Shown: in pieces, positions 1 through 10,634 of the stretch | Layout of the letters: each line of letters starts with the position of its first letter | How positions within the stretch are numbered: position 1 is the first letter of the stretch | Source of the DNA: Onthophagus taurus | Lineage: Eukaryota > Arthropoda > Insecta > Coleoptera > Scarabaeidae | Length of the DNA stretch: 64,000 nt | Reading direction: 5' to 3' | Assembly: GCF_036711975.1 (NCBI RefSeq) | Contig: NC_091972.1 | Coordinates: forward strand, 39,747,001 to 39,811,000 | Notes under the pieces: model-generated | What the model saw: the letters and a program-made list of their open reading frames with translations, nothing else | Told to the model about the DNA's origin: nothing | Databases searched by the model: none | Program-made: the position numbers and the translations under genes

Positions 1-1075
1 CTTTTATGGAACCGCTGATATATCTGCTTAAAGGAGTGTCCTCATCATCACTAGACGTGTCACTAGAAGATAGTTCATCATTAAGCCCAATTTTGTTGAA
101 TTCAAGGGAACCAATGAAGTATTTTTTATTGCCGTTTATGAAAGTGCTAAGTTCATAAAAGTTTAATCTGATGCTACTTTCATAATCTTCTTTTTTTATT
201 TGGTGTACTTTCATTGTTCCTCTAAAGGTTTGTAGCAAAACATTCTTAAGTTTTTGGGACATTTCATCAATTTTGTCTGCATCAATCTGATAGCAAGTTA
301 TGTTCTGAATGTTTTGGCACAGGTTATTCAACATAGCTTTTATTTTGACCATATCTGCTCCTTGACCAACCAATTTATCTAACGTCCTTTTAGTAACTCC
401 TCCTATCCCGTCAGGTGCCCCCTTTCCGTGACCAGCTTCTAAATAGTTCCAAATAAAAATTTTTACTTTTGGGTGCAATTTTGGCAACTCGATTGCTAGG
501 AAATAAAACATGGTTTTATTACGGTATTGAGTCGACGGTGAGTCACTAATAAAGTGAAGCGTATCAACTGTTGGGTAAGAGTTTGTTATGCACTTTATTA
601 TTGGGTCTAAATGCGCCCAAATGGCCGGGACATTATGTAGAAGCGATTCTGATAAAGTGCAAAAGCATTGTTGCTGTACCTCATCTTGTTTGGTATATAC
701 AACAACAGTATGTAGAGATATCTGTTTTCTTGATCCTCCGAAGTGGAATGCTTGCATCTCTTCTGCATATTTCATGTTGTAGTTTCCACTAAAATCCATG
801 TGAATAACCGCCTCGGTAATTCGAAGATTCTCTTTAAGTTCTTTGAGTTATTTGTACTGATGTAAGGATCTGCCTTTGTGCTTCAGAAATGGTATAATAC
901 TTTGCTTAAAATCAGCTATAATATCAGAAACCTGGCATTCAACTTTCTTCTTTGATGTCTTTCTAACCTGCTTTTCTTTTTGTGATGTCTTGTCAACATA
1001 CGTGCATTTTTCTGCCATCCATTTGAAGTAGTAACTGCGTTCCCTAGGGTTGTATTCACGGAATGATATTTGCAT
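1..1075 (-). pseudogene. DDE-like transposase-type protein fragment, broken by an in-frame stop
   Basis: Reading the minus strand from an ATG at 1075 gives 75 codons ending ...GRSLHQYK and a TAA at 850-848; the same frame then stays open for about 280 codons to the window edge. The second part contains HMDFSGNYNMKYAEEMQ, AFHFGGSRKQISLHT, HFISDSPSTQYRNKTMF and EAGHGKGAPDGIGGVTKR. I recognise this combination as a repetitive, poorly characterised family in arthropod and other animal genomes; the spaced acidic residues suggest an RNase H-fold (DDE) nuclease, but that is inference. The two parts join naturally across the stop, so this looks like one gene with a single nonsense mutation. It is cut off by the window start, and its N-terminus is not identified. 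Confidence 0.65.
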
Positions 1076-1838
1076 AGAAATACATTTATCGCATCTCTAG
1101 AACTGGTCATTCCTCTGTGCCTGTCATCAGTCCTCTGGATCTCAGTAATCCAGAGGAATGGTGCCAGAGGAATGACGACTTCTTCGTTTATTAGTTTTTA
1201 GTTTAGGAAATTGGATGCATCCTAACCTACAAATTGGTCCACGGAAAGGAAACTCATTATTTCGTATTTAAATGAGGGAATGGATGCAACAAAAATATAA
1301 ATAAAGTAAATACACTTATCAGAGGAATGGTCAATCTGTGTGTGACATTAACAATTTGGGAACAAAATGTTAAAAAGAACACGTATTGTTTTAGTTCGAC
1401 AACATTTGCTTACTGACACTCTGCAAGAACTAGGTTAGGAAAAGCATTCTTGCGTGCCAGAGGAATGACCGCTAAAGGTGGTAACATAGTTTCTATCATC
1501 TTTTTGAGGGGAGTTTTAAAGTGAAACATATTTTTATATTAGTTTTACTGAAAGTTCAGGTTTGCTTAATCAAAATGTAAAATTACAAATGAAGAATGTT
1601 AATAGATTTTTGTCTAATATGTACATAATGTTAGACGTCTCCAGTTATAACATGCCAGAGGAATGATATTTTGACATGATTTTTTACTATAATTTAATAA
1701 TAATATGTATGATTTCATTAACTCTTTAAGAACTCAATATAGCTGGTCTATACTTTTCTAGAAACAATACGATATTTGTAGAAAGTAATTTTTTGTCGAA
1801 ATTGTTACCGGTAACAGCAAAAATGATAGTTTCTATAG
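1076..1838. repeat. Gene-free stretch with repeated CCAGAGGAATG motif
   Basis: No gene is seen. A motif TGCCAGAGGAATGA or a close variant occurs about seven times: reversed at 1105-1117 and, damaged, near 1128-1138; forward at 1149-1161, 1163-1175, 1319-1332, 1455-1470 and 1653-1666. Spacing is irregular. It may be the eroded end of the neighbouring transposon. Confidence 0.5.
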
Positions 1839-2207
1839 AATTACCGTAATGCTTCAATAACCCTAATGTGTCAACCCCCGAATAGTCCGGATACCAATGT
1901 TCTGGACCTCGATTTTTTTAATGCAATACAGACGCTGCAGTATCAAACTGCTGCTTCAAACATCGATCAATTCATCGATTCAGTCACCAAGGCTTTTAAC
2001 GATCTAAGTCATGAAACATTAAACAAGGTCTTCTTAACACATCAACAGTGTATGATAGAGACAATGACAGCAAATGGCGGCAATAATTATAGGTTGCCTC
2101 ACTTAGGCAAGAATAAGTTGCTTAGACGAGGAGACTTACCACTTTATCTTAAATGCGGTATAGAGCTCGTCGAAGCTACTCAGGCAAAGATTAGTAGCAG
2201 TAATTAG
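1839..2207 (+). pseudogene. C-terminal fragment of a mariner-like transposase
   Basis: The frame is open from after a TAG at 1836-1838 and holds MCQPPNSPDTNVLDLDFFNA, then a helical tail with NDLSHETLNKVFLTHQQCM and GGNNYRLPHLGK, ending at TAA 2205-2207. The QPPNSPDxNVLDLxFF motif is the block around the last catalytic Asp of mariner-like transposases best known from plants and oomycetes. Only the last part is present; the upstream catalytic residues and the DNA-binding domain are missing, so it is a dead fragment. Confidence 0.6.
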
Positions 2208-2953
2208 TAATTAAGTAGTGTTATTATTATTCTTACAGTTTTGTAAAGTTATAAATATATTTCTTAAGAATTTTGACGGATATAATTTTTAAATTTTCAC
2301 CATATCGGTCACTTATTATGGGACAGAGGGAGTATGTGTTACTAAACCGCGATTTTCCGCGAAAATGTATGGAAAATCGAAAAAATAAAATATATCACTC
2401 ATTAAGAACACATCAGGCTACCATCTGTTCAAAATTAAAATTTTTGAGTACGATAGTTTTCGAAAAAAAATATCACAAAGTTTTTTCATTTAACACGCGA
2501 TAACAAGAAAACCGTGAATCCGAAAATTTTTAAATTACCATATGTTACGCAGAAATGTTCAGTGATTACAACAAACTTTGTCACATTTTTTTTTATTGAG
2601 CGGTTGCGAAGATATCGATCTCTAAAGTGAGGGGCCTTGTCTTTTTGCATGGATAGTAGTTTATTGCTAAAACGGTAATAAAACGAATAAAGAAAACATC
2701 AAGCATTCACATGGAATAGACATTTGTATATATTTTTTAAAAAATAATTACAACGTTATGTAATAGATATATCAGGCAGAATCATCGAGATTTAGTTTTC
2801 CTTTCTTTTTGATTTAAAACATTTCTAAACAATACTTTTCATTTTACAATAATTAACATAAAAGAACTCTATAAAAATCGAAATTTAAGTAAAAAATTGT
2901 GCAACATTTTTTTTTACAATAAATTGAACTAATCAGACATTTCATTCCACACT
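2208..2953. other. AT-rich intergenic DNA and SPP 3' UTR
   Basis: No gene is recognised. The right part is the likely 3' UTR of the minus-strand SPP gene; a TTTATT at 2660-2665 would be a reverse AATAAA signal about 290 bp after the stop. A 76-codon open frame at 2273-2503 has no recognisable features and is probably chance. Confidence 0.35.
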
Positions 2954-4446
2954 TTACTTGGCTTTTTTCGCCTCCTGCTTCACAGCTTTTCCTTCATCCT
3001 TATCTTTCTCCTCAGAACTATCTTCGTACCTAAAAACAAATAAACACATTTTAATCATTTCTTTATTAATAAAAATTTAAATCATCTTACTTCAACATTA
3101 AAGTTATATCTCCTTTGACTAAAGCCAATAAAAGTGGGGTACCCAAACAGGCGGGGACGAGATATAACAGAGCTGGTTGAGCATGTTTAAACATGTGCAT
3201 TACAAAAATGGTAGTCATTAACCCCAAGAAATACGCGAAACAAGTGGCGTGGAAGTAAGTGTGTGTATTTCTTTTTAAACTATGATCAAAACGCAAAAGT
3301 AATGCAATAAATATTCCTGGAATAACGATATCTCCTAAACCTAACATGGCAAAATTATTCGCAGCTAATCCATTTGTTAATAAATCTTGAGGGAAAACCA
3401 CTAAAAAGAAATCAATTAATTAAAAATTCTTGGAGAATTATGATTATTTTATTACATTTGATTGGGGCTTCAAAGCTTTTAGCAACAGTAACCATAACAT
3501 CAGTTCCAAATACCCAAAATATATCATAAATGAATAATCCAGATAATAAAATCAATCCAGTCACAACATTATTTAAATGCAAAAGTTCAACAGCGTTTAC
3601 AGCAAACGCCAAACCAAATAGATTGTTGGCTACCCAATGTTTTTGGAGTAAATACCAAGCTCCAACTAATGAGCAACATGCTAAAGCTACAATGTCGTGA
3701 GAAGAGAATCGATAGTTTATTAAATCTTGGGAAGACTCTCCTTCGCCTCTCTTAAATAATATATGGAAGGGAATGTTTGGAATGGCTGCTGGAACCAATT
3801 TTGTAACAACTGGGCTAAAATCAAAAAAAAAACAGGATTATGATAAGGTATTTAATAAAAATTCCTTGATTATTACCTCATTAAGTGAGTCAATGCTAAA
3901 ACTCCTAAGAAAAAGAAGTAACCAGTCAATAGCAAGTTGATGTACTCCTTTGAGAATAATTTAAAAACTACGTATAATGAAACAAGAGCACATGATGCCA
4001 TTATTGGGAACATCGCTGCATCCTTCTTAGTCATTTTTTCAGGTTTCTACAAATTACGAAATAATTAGTTAAAAACATACTACAAATGTTAATTAGCCCA
4101 ATAATTAACATTACAAGTTGAAATGAAAAATGAAAATAAATCAAATAAAAATAAGTCTTTTTAATTTAGTATATCTAAAATTTCCCCCCAAACAAATAAA
4201 ATTCTCTATTAAACGATGGGATTGATGATAAATGGTACTTACAAGAGCCCCTCTTACCTTCTCCTTATGGTAATTCACGCTCCGGTAAGAGCCAAAGAAA
4301 ATGGGTAAAATGGCCATAATAACCAAACTCCCGTAAGCAACGGCCATCCCTTCCGGAGTACTCGGGGGCCTTCCTGATGTATTCGTTGCATTTTCAGTTG
4401 TATTTTCACTAGCCTGAGCCAGAAAGCTAAACACCACGTCTGCCAT
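2954..4446 (-). CDS. Spp: Signal peptide peptidase (intramembrane aspartyl protease), five exons
   Basis: Exons (minus strand): 4446-4258 (or to 4243), 4046-3877, 3814-3456, 3400-3091 and 3029-2954, all with GT-AG borders and matching phases, giving about 367 aa, the usual length for animal SPP. The N-terminus is short and polar with N-glycosylation sequons (ENTTENATNTS), then RPPSTPEGMAVAYGSL. The catalytic motifs are all present: YD in FIYDIFWVFGTDVMVTVAK (about D217), GxGD in MLGLGDIVIPG (about D263) and PAL in QPALLYLVPA. The protein ends KKAK, an ER-retrieval type KKXX signal. The family cleaves leftover signal peptides within the ER membrane. The ATG at 4446 is chosen because it matches the family start. 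The gene is divergent to PNO1 and shares its promoter region. Confidence 0.95.
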
Positions 4447-4783
4447 ACTTTGAATCACTTTGAATGAAGAAACTGACGTGCACCGATTTCGACACGTCAC
4501 AAACGTCAAAACAGTACCAACTTAATCACATATTTCTTTTAATAAATCAAACAAAAATCTTTAAATAAACACACCAATTAAATCAATAATTTTTAATTAA
4601 ATCACGTTTAATTTAATACGAAATTAAGTTAAAATTAAAAAATAAATTAATTATTTTAGTATGAAGAAAGAAAATAAATGAATCATGTTGGCAACAATTA
4701 AATCGATTGTCAAATAGCCACGTGCTAAAGTCAAAATTATTTAAAGATAACCTCACTTTTGTTTTGGTTATTAAACTTTAAAA
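4447..4783. promoter_or_regulatory. Shared bidirectional promoter region of SPP and PNO1
   Basis: The start codons of the two divergent genes are only 337 bp apart, so their promoters must overlap or adjoin. A perfect E-box CACGTG lies at 4719-4724, 60 bp before the PNO1 ATG. Such sites bind Myc/Max-type factors and are common upstream of ribosome-biogenesis genes; its use here is inference. No clear TATA box stands out against the AT-rich background. Confidence 0.55.
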
Positions 4784-5555
4784 ATGGAAAATAACGAATC
4801 AAATATTAATATTGATGTAAAAGCTTTTAATTTAACTAATAATAAAAGGAAAGCGGTCGGTGAAACTCCTATGGAAGTTGAAATTCACAATGGAATTGAA
4901 GGTAAATCCAAAAATAGGCCCTCAGATTCAAAGAAAAAACGAGCCAGCGGAGATAAATCGGAAACTTTTCGGAAAATTCACGTCCCCGCTCACCGCTACA
5001 CACCTTTAAAAGAAAATTGGTTAAAAATTTTCAAACCAATCACGGAACATTTACATTTAGAGGTTAAGTTTAATTTAAAAACGAGACACGTTGAAATAAG
5101 GACGTGTGAAGCTACGGAAGATATAGGAAATATACAAAAAGCGGCCGATTTTGTTAAAGTATTAATTAATTTGTTTATTAATTAATTTTATTAATTTTTT
5201 TTTCTTTTAGGCGTTTGTTTATGGTTTTGATGTTGAAGATGCTTTAGCGTTGATTCGATTGGATGATTTATTTGTGGAAACTTTTGAAATAAGAGATATT
5301 AAAACTTTGCAAGGTGATCATCAATCGAGAGCGATCGGCCGATTGGCTGGAAAAGGTGGACGAACCAAATTTACCATTGAAAATGCGACCAAAACTAGGA
5401 TTGTTTTAGCTGATTCTAGAATACATATTTTGGGAAGTTATCAAAATATTCAAGTTGCTAGGAGATCAATTTGTAATTTGGTTTTGGGATCACAACCTTC
5501 CAAGGTTTATGGTCATTTAAGAAATCTTAGTAGTAAATTATCAGAGAGAATATAA
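4784..5555 (+). CDS. PNO1: PNO1, KH-type ribosome assembly factor, two exons
   Basis: Exon 1 is 4784-5158, the intron is 5159-5210 (52 bp, phase 0), and exon 2 is 5211-5555, giving 239 aa. The N-terminal 60 residues are polar and basic ([11 protein letters not shown]). The conserved part starts at [17 protein letters not shown], continues as [11 protein letters not shown] and [20 protein letters not shown], and contains the KH domain with [16 protein letters not shown] and the end [11 protein letters not shown]1/Dim2 binds the 3' end of 18S pre-rRNA with Nob1 during 40S maturation. All family blocks are present and intact. An AATAAA signal sits at 5567-5572, 12 bp past the stop. Confidence 0.95.
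5159..5210 (+). other. PNO1: PNO1 intron (52 bp, phase 0)
   Basis: It begins GTATTAATT and ends TTTTCTTTTAG. It splits the codons for AADFVK and AFVYGF, the same place as the intron of the PNO1-like gene at 13.9 kb. Confidence 0.9.
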
Positions 5556-5566
5556 ATTTAGAATTT

Positions 5567-5572
5567 AATAAA
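5567..5572 (+). terminator. PNO1 poly(A) signal AATAAA
   Basis: A canonical AATAAA hexamer 12 bp after the PNO1 stop codon. Confidence 0.6.
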
Positions 5573-5904
5573 AAAATGTTTTTTTAATTTATTACTTGTT
5601 TTATTTTTAATAATAATTTCTTGATTATAATTGTGTAATCTTTTATCAAGTCATAGTTAGATCATTTGACTAAGCGACAAATGAATAATGTGGAGAAAAA
5701 CGGGATTTTCGTTTTCATCTCTCTAATCTTAAGACTTCTCAGAATAGACAGGCTCAACCTATTGAAAATTATTTGGTGCCTGTCCATTTTTAACACAGAA
5801 CACTGATGACAGCTATCACAAGCACAAAGAGCATACAGGATGTTTCTGTAAGTCATGGCATAAATTTAATCATTTAAAACTAGAGACAAAATGATGACAA
5901 TTAG
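5573..5904. other. Intergenic DNA between PNO1 and the tandem array
   Basis: No gene or repeat is recognised. It leads directly into the first unit of the array. Confidence 0.4.
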
Positions 5905-5981
5905 TGTAAAAATGTTTGAAGAAAATAATTTAGAGTTTGATTTTGTACTTTTAAACAGGTTTTTATTTTATATAGAATTTA

Positions 5982-6019
5982 AGTCTAACCAGTTTCGGCC
6001 CTTGGCCATCTTGAGAGAC
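5982..6019 (-). ncRNA. Hammerhead-like motif, array unit 1 (core mutated)
   Basis: The minus strand reads core CTCAAGA (consensus CTGAAGA), T, GGCC-AAG-GGCC, GAAAC, TG, GTT, then AGACT. Helix II is a perfect 4-bp stem. Helix I can pair over 4 bp. The G-to-C change in the core should inactivate this copy. Confidence 0.45.
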
Positions 6020-7989
6020 ACTTCAAATAGCTTAACATCTGTAATCTTATCCATTTTACAAACAAGTTTCTTAATATTTCTTTTTGTTTTGTTAAAAGAT
6101 ATTACATATGAAAGTCAAAATCAGATTATTAGTTACTAATTTACAAAATTAAAGTTTAAAAAGTTGTAAAATGAAATTAAGAACGAAATGTTACAAGTTT
6201 ACAGGTTAAAATTTAAGAACGCTTTTTTTTAACAAAAGAAATATTAAGAAAATTGGGAAAAATTCAAGAATCATCATGTGGCTTAAAAATCCACGATTTT
6301 TTTTAATCAATGTGAAATGACCCAAAAAACACGTTAAAAATAAAAAGAAAGTGCAGAAAAGTGACTAACACTAGATTAACTTCAGTTATAAAACTTCTAT
6401 TATATTGTAATCTTCATTAAAAATCCTATAAAATGAGTACAAACACGACATATTTATCTTCAATATTAATGAAGTTATGGTCAACTTCCGGTTAAGAATG
6501 TCAACGTCAATTTTGACATATTTGTAATCGTCGTGAAAAATCCTTTAAAATGAGTCCAAACAAGATACGTTTAATTCCAATATTACTAAAGATATAAAGA
6601 ACTTCCGGTTTGAAATGTCAATATCATTTTGACATATGTATTCTTAATTTTTATAAAACGTCTTAATATGTCACAAAACAAAAATATAATTAAAAACAAA
6701 TAAAAAATTAAGGTTGGTATTAATATTTAAAAATTAAATTGCTATCTTCATTGTTGCTAACTTACGGTTTAAAGCTTTTTATTTTAACTTTTTGGTTTTT
6801 TGAAATAAGTCCGTCATTTTTGGACTCATTTTAAAGGTTGTTTAATGACAAATATGTCAAAATTGACGTTGACGTGTCAAACCGGAAGTGATTGTATTTC
6901 CATTAATATATTAATTAATATATTAATGTTAAATATGTCGAGTTTGGACTCATTTTAAAGGATTTTTATGAAGTTAACAAATATGTCAAAATCAACGTCG
7001 AAATCAGATTATTAGTTACTAATTTACAAAGTTAATGTATAAAAAATTGTAAAATGAAATTAAGGACGAAGTGTTACAAGTTTACAGGTTAAAATTTAAG
7101 AATGCTCTTTTTTAACAAAGGAAATATTAAGAAACTTGGGAAAAATTCAAGAATCATCACGTGGCTTAAAAATCGACGACCTTTTTTAATCAATGTCAAA
7201 TGACCCAAAAAACACGTTAAAAATAAAAAGAAAGTGCGGAAAAGTGACTAACACTACATTAACTTCAGTTATAAAACTTCTATTATATGATAACTAACTT
7301 CAGGTTTAAAATGTCAACCTCAATTTTGACATATTTGTAATCTTCATTAAAAATCCTTTAAAATGAGTACAAACACGACATATTTATCTTCAATATTAAT
7401 GTAGTTATGGTCAACTTCCGGTTAAGAGTGTCAACGTCAATTTTGACATATTTGTAATCGTCGTGAAAAATCCTTTAAAATGAGTCCAAACAAGATACGT
7501 TTAATTCCAATATTACTCGAGATATAAAGAACTTCCGGTTTGAAATGTCAATGTCATTTTGACATATTTTTAATTTTTATAAAATGTTTTAATATTTGTC
7601 ACAAAAACAAAAATATAATAAAACCAAATAAAAAAATTAAGATTGGTATTAATATTTAAAAATTAAATTGCTATCTTCATTGTTGCTAACTTAGGGTTTA
7701 ATGTTTTTTATTCTAACTTTTTTGTTTTTTGAGAAAAGTGCGTCATCTTTCGACTCATTTTAAAGGTTTTTTGATGAAGATGACAAATACGTCAAAATTG
7801 ACGTTGACGTTTCAAACCGGAAGTGATTGTATTTCCATTAATATTAATGTTAAATATGTCGAGTTTGGAGTCATTTTAAAGGATTTTTTTTTAAGTTGAA
7901 AAATATGTCAAAATTAAAAATTTTTGAAGAAAATAATTTAGAGTTTGATTTTGTACTTTTAAACAGGTTTTTATTTTATATAGAATTTA

Positions 7990-8030
7990 AGTCTAACCAG
8001 TTTCGGCCGTTGGTCATCTTCAGAGAGTCT
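7990..8030 (-). ncRNA. Hammerhead-like motif, array unit 3
   Basis: The minus strand has an intact CTGAAGA core, T, GACC-AAC-GGCC (one A-C mismatch), GAAAC, TG, GTT and AGACTT. Helix I pairs over three bp before a mismatch. Confidence 0.5.
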
Positions 8031-8957
8031 ACAAACAGATTAACATCTCTCATCTTATCCATTTTACAAACAAGTTTCTTAATATTTCTTTTTGTTTTAT
8101 TAAAAAGGATCACATATCAAAGTCGAAATCACATTATTAGTTACTAATTTACAAAATAAAACTCGACGATTTTTTTTAATCAATGTGAAATGACCCAAAA
8201 AACACGTTAAAAATAAAAAGAAAGTGCGGAAAAGTGGCTAACACTAGATTAACTTCAATTATAATATTTCTATTATACGATAACTAACTTCAGGTTTAAA
8301 ATGTCAACCTCAATTTTGACATATTTGTAATCTTCATTAAAAATCCTTTAAAATGAGTACAAACACGACATATTTATCTTCAATATTAATGAAGTTATGG
8401 TCAACTTCCGGTTAAGAATGTCAACGTCAATTTTGACATGTTTGTAATCGTCGTGAAAAATCCTTTAAAATGAGTCCAAACATGATACGTTTAATTCCAA
8501 TATTACTCGAGATATAAGAACTTCCGGTTTGAAATGTCAATGTCATATTGACATATTCTTAATTTTTATAAAATGTCTTAATATTTGTCACAAAAATATA
8601 ATAAAAGAAAAAATAAAAAATTAAGGTTGGTATAATATTTAAAGATTAAATTGCTATCTTCATTGTTGCTAACTTCGGGTTTAATACTTCTTATTCTAAC
8701 TTTTTTGTTTTTTGAAATAAGTCCGTCATTTTTGACTCATTTTAAAGGTTGTTTAATGAAGATGACAAATATGTCAAAATTGACGTTTCAAACCGGAAGT
8801 GATTTCCATTAATATTAATGTTAAATATGTCGAGTTTGGACTCATTTTAAAGGATTTTTATGAAGTTAACAAATATGTCAAAATTAAAAATTTTTAAAGA
8901 AAATAATTTAGTTTGATTTTGTATTTTTAAACTGGTTTTTATTTTATATAGAATTTA

Positions 8958-8998
8958 AATGGAACCAGTTTCGGCTCTTGGCCATCTTCAGAGACTCT
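8958..8998 (-). ncRNA. Hammerhead-like motif, array unit 4 (helix I decayed)
   Basis: The CTGAAGA core and GAAAC are intact and helix II is GGCC/AGCC, but the 3' strand of helix I has changed to CCATTT and no longer pairs. Confidence 0.4.
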
Positions 8999-10081
8999 AC
9001 AAATAGATTAACATCTCTCATCTTATCCATTTTACAAACAAGTTTCTTAATATTTATTTTTGTTTTATTAAAAAAGATCACATAACAAAGTCGAAATCAG
9101 ATTATTAATTACTAATTTACAAAATTAAAGTTTAAAAAGTTGTTAAATGAAATTAAGGACGAAATGTTACAAGTTTACAGGTTAAAATTTAAGAACGGTC
9201 TTTTTTAACAAAAGAAATGTTAAGAAACTTGGGAAAAATTCAAGAATCATCATGTGGCTTAAAAATCCACGATTTTTTTTAATCAATGTGAAATGACCCA
9301 AAAAACACGTTAAAAATAAAAATAAAGTGCGGAAAAGTGACTAACACTAGATTAACTTCAGTTATAAAATTTCTATTATACGATAACTAACTTCAAGTTT
9401 AAAATGTCAACCTCAATTTTGACATATTTGTAGTCTTCATTAAAAATCCTTTAAAATGAGTACAAACACGACACATTTATCTTCAATATTAATGAAGTTA
9501 TGGTCATCTTCCGATTAAGAATGTCAACGACAATTTTGACATATTTGTAATCGTCGTGAAAAATCCTTTAAAATGAGTCCAAACAAGATACGTTTAATTC
9601 CAATATTATTCGAGATATAGGCAACTTCCTGTTTGAAATGTCAATGTAATCTTGACATATTCTTAATTTCTATAAACTGTCTTAATATTTGTCACAAAAA
9701 CAAAAATATAATAAAAGAAAAAATAAAAAATTAAGGTTGGTATTAATATTTAAAGATTAAATTGCTATCTTCATTGTTGCTAACTTCGGGTTTAATGTTT
9801 TTTATTCTAACTTTTTTGTTTTTTGAGATAAGTGCGTCATCTTTCGATTCATTTTAAAGGTTTTTTAATGAAGATGACAAATATGTCAAAATTGACGTTG
9901 ACGTTTCAAACCGGAAGTGATTGTATTTCCATTAATATTAATGTTAAATATGTCGAGTTTGGAGTCATTTTAAAGGATTTTTTTTGAAGTTGAAAAATAT
10001 GTCAAAATTAAATTTTTGAAGTAAATAATTTAGAGTTTGATTTTGTACTTTTAAACAGTTTTTTATTTTATATAGAATTTA

Positions 10082-10121
10082 AGTGTAACCAGTTTCGGCC
10101 CTTGGTCATCTTCAGAGACTC
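10082..10121 (-). ncRNA. Hammerhead-like motif, array unit 5
   Basis: The minus strand reads AGAGTCT, CTGAAGA, T, GACC-AAG-GGCC, GAA, AC-TG-GT, T, ACACTT. Helix I pairs with one C-C mismatch, and helix III is the 2-bp AC/GT hairpin. It is one of the better preserved array copies. Confidence 0.5.
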
Positions 10122-10309
10122 TACAATCAGATTAACATCTCTCATCTTATCCATTTTACAAACAAGTTTCTTAATATTTCTTTTTGTTTTGTTCAAAAAA
10201 GATCACATATCAAAGTCGAAATTAGATTATTAGTTTACTTGTTGTATTTTTAGATTACTAATTTACAAAATTAATGTATAAAAAATTGTAAAATGAAATT
10301 AAGGACTAA

Positions 10310-10634
10310 GGGCCGGTTGTACCACCTCCCGATAAGTTTATCCGATAGATAAATTGGCGCACTTAGGCTGGTTACTACCATCTTCTGGTTAAGCTATCTA
10401 AGGGATTATTACCACGGTTACGGCTATTTTACGTGCTATGATTGGCTAGTAGATGGGTTTATCTATAAGATAAATTTATCTAAAAGATGGTAGTAATGGA
10501 CCTTAGGTCCATTACTACCATCTTTTAGATGAGTTTATCTATAAGATAAAGAGAGCCAATGAGAGCACTTAAAACCGCTGTAACCATGGTAATTATCCGC
10601 TAGATAGTTTATCGGGAGGTGGTACAACCGGCCC
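10310..10634. mobile_element. PIF/Harbinger-type MITE inside array unit 5
   Basis: Terminal inverted repeats GGGCCGGTTGTACCACCTCC / its reverse complement bound a 325-bp insertion; other array units run through this point without it. TAA precedes the left end, GAA follows the right end, so the TAA target duplication is damaged on one side. The middle holds a second palindrome centred near 10503 (AGTAATGGACCT/AGGTCCATTACT). Confidence 0.75.

Noticed and set aside
571..1110. Plus-strand frames at 571-792 and the second minus-strand frame at 916-1110
   Set aside because: They overlap the better supported minus-strand DDE-like pseudogene in other frames and show no conserved motif.
2273..2503. 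76-codon plus-strand frame
   Set aside because: No recognisable domain, unusual start, AT-rich composition; probably chance.
5891..8147. Two similar 82-83 aa proteins (LEFDFVLLNRFLFYIEFKS)
   Set aside because: They are the same satellite module read through in two array units, and other units break the frame.
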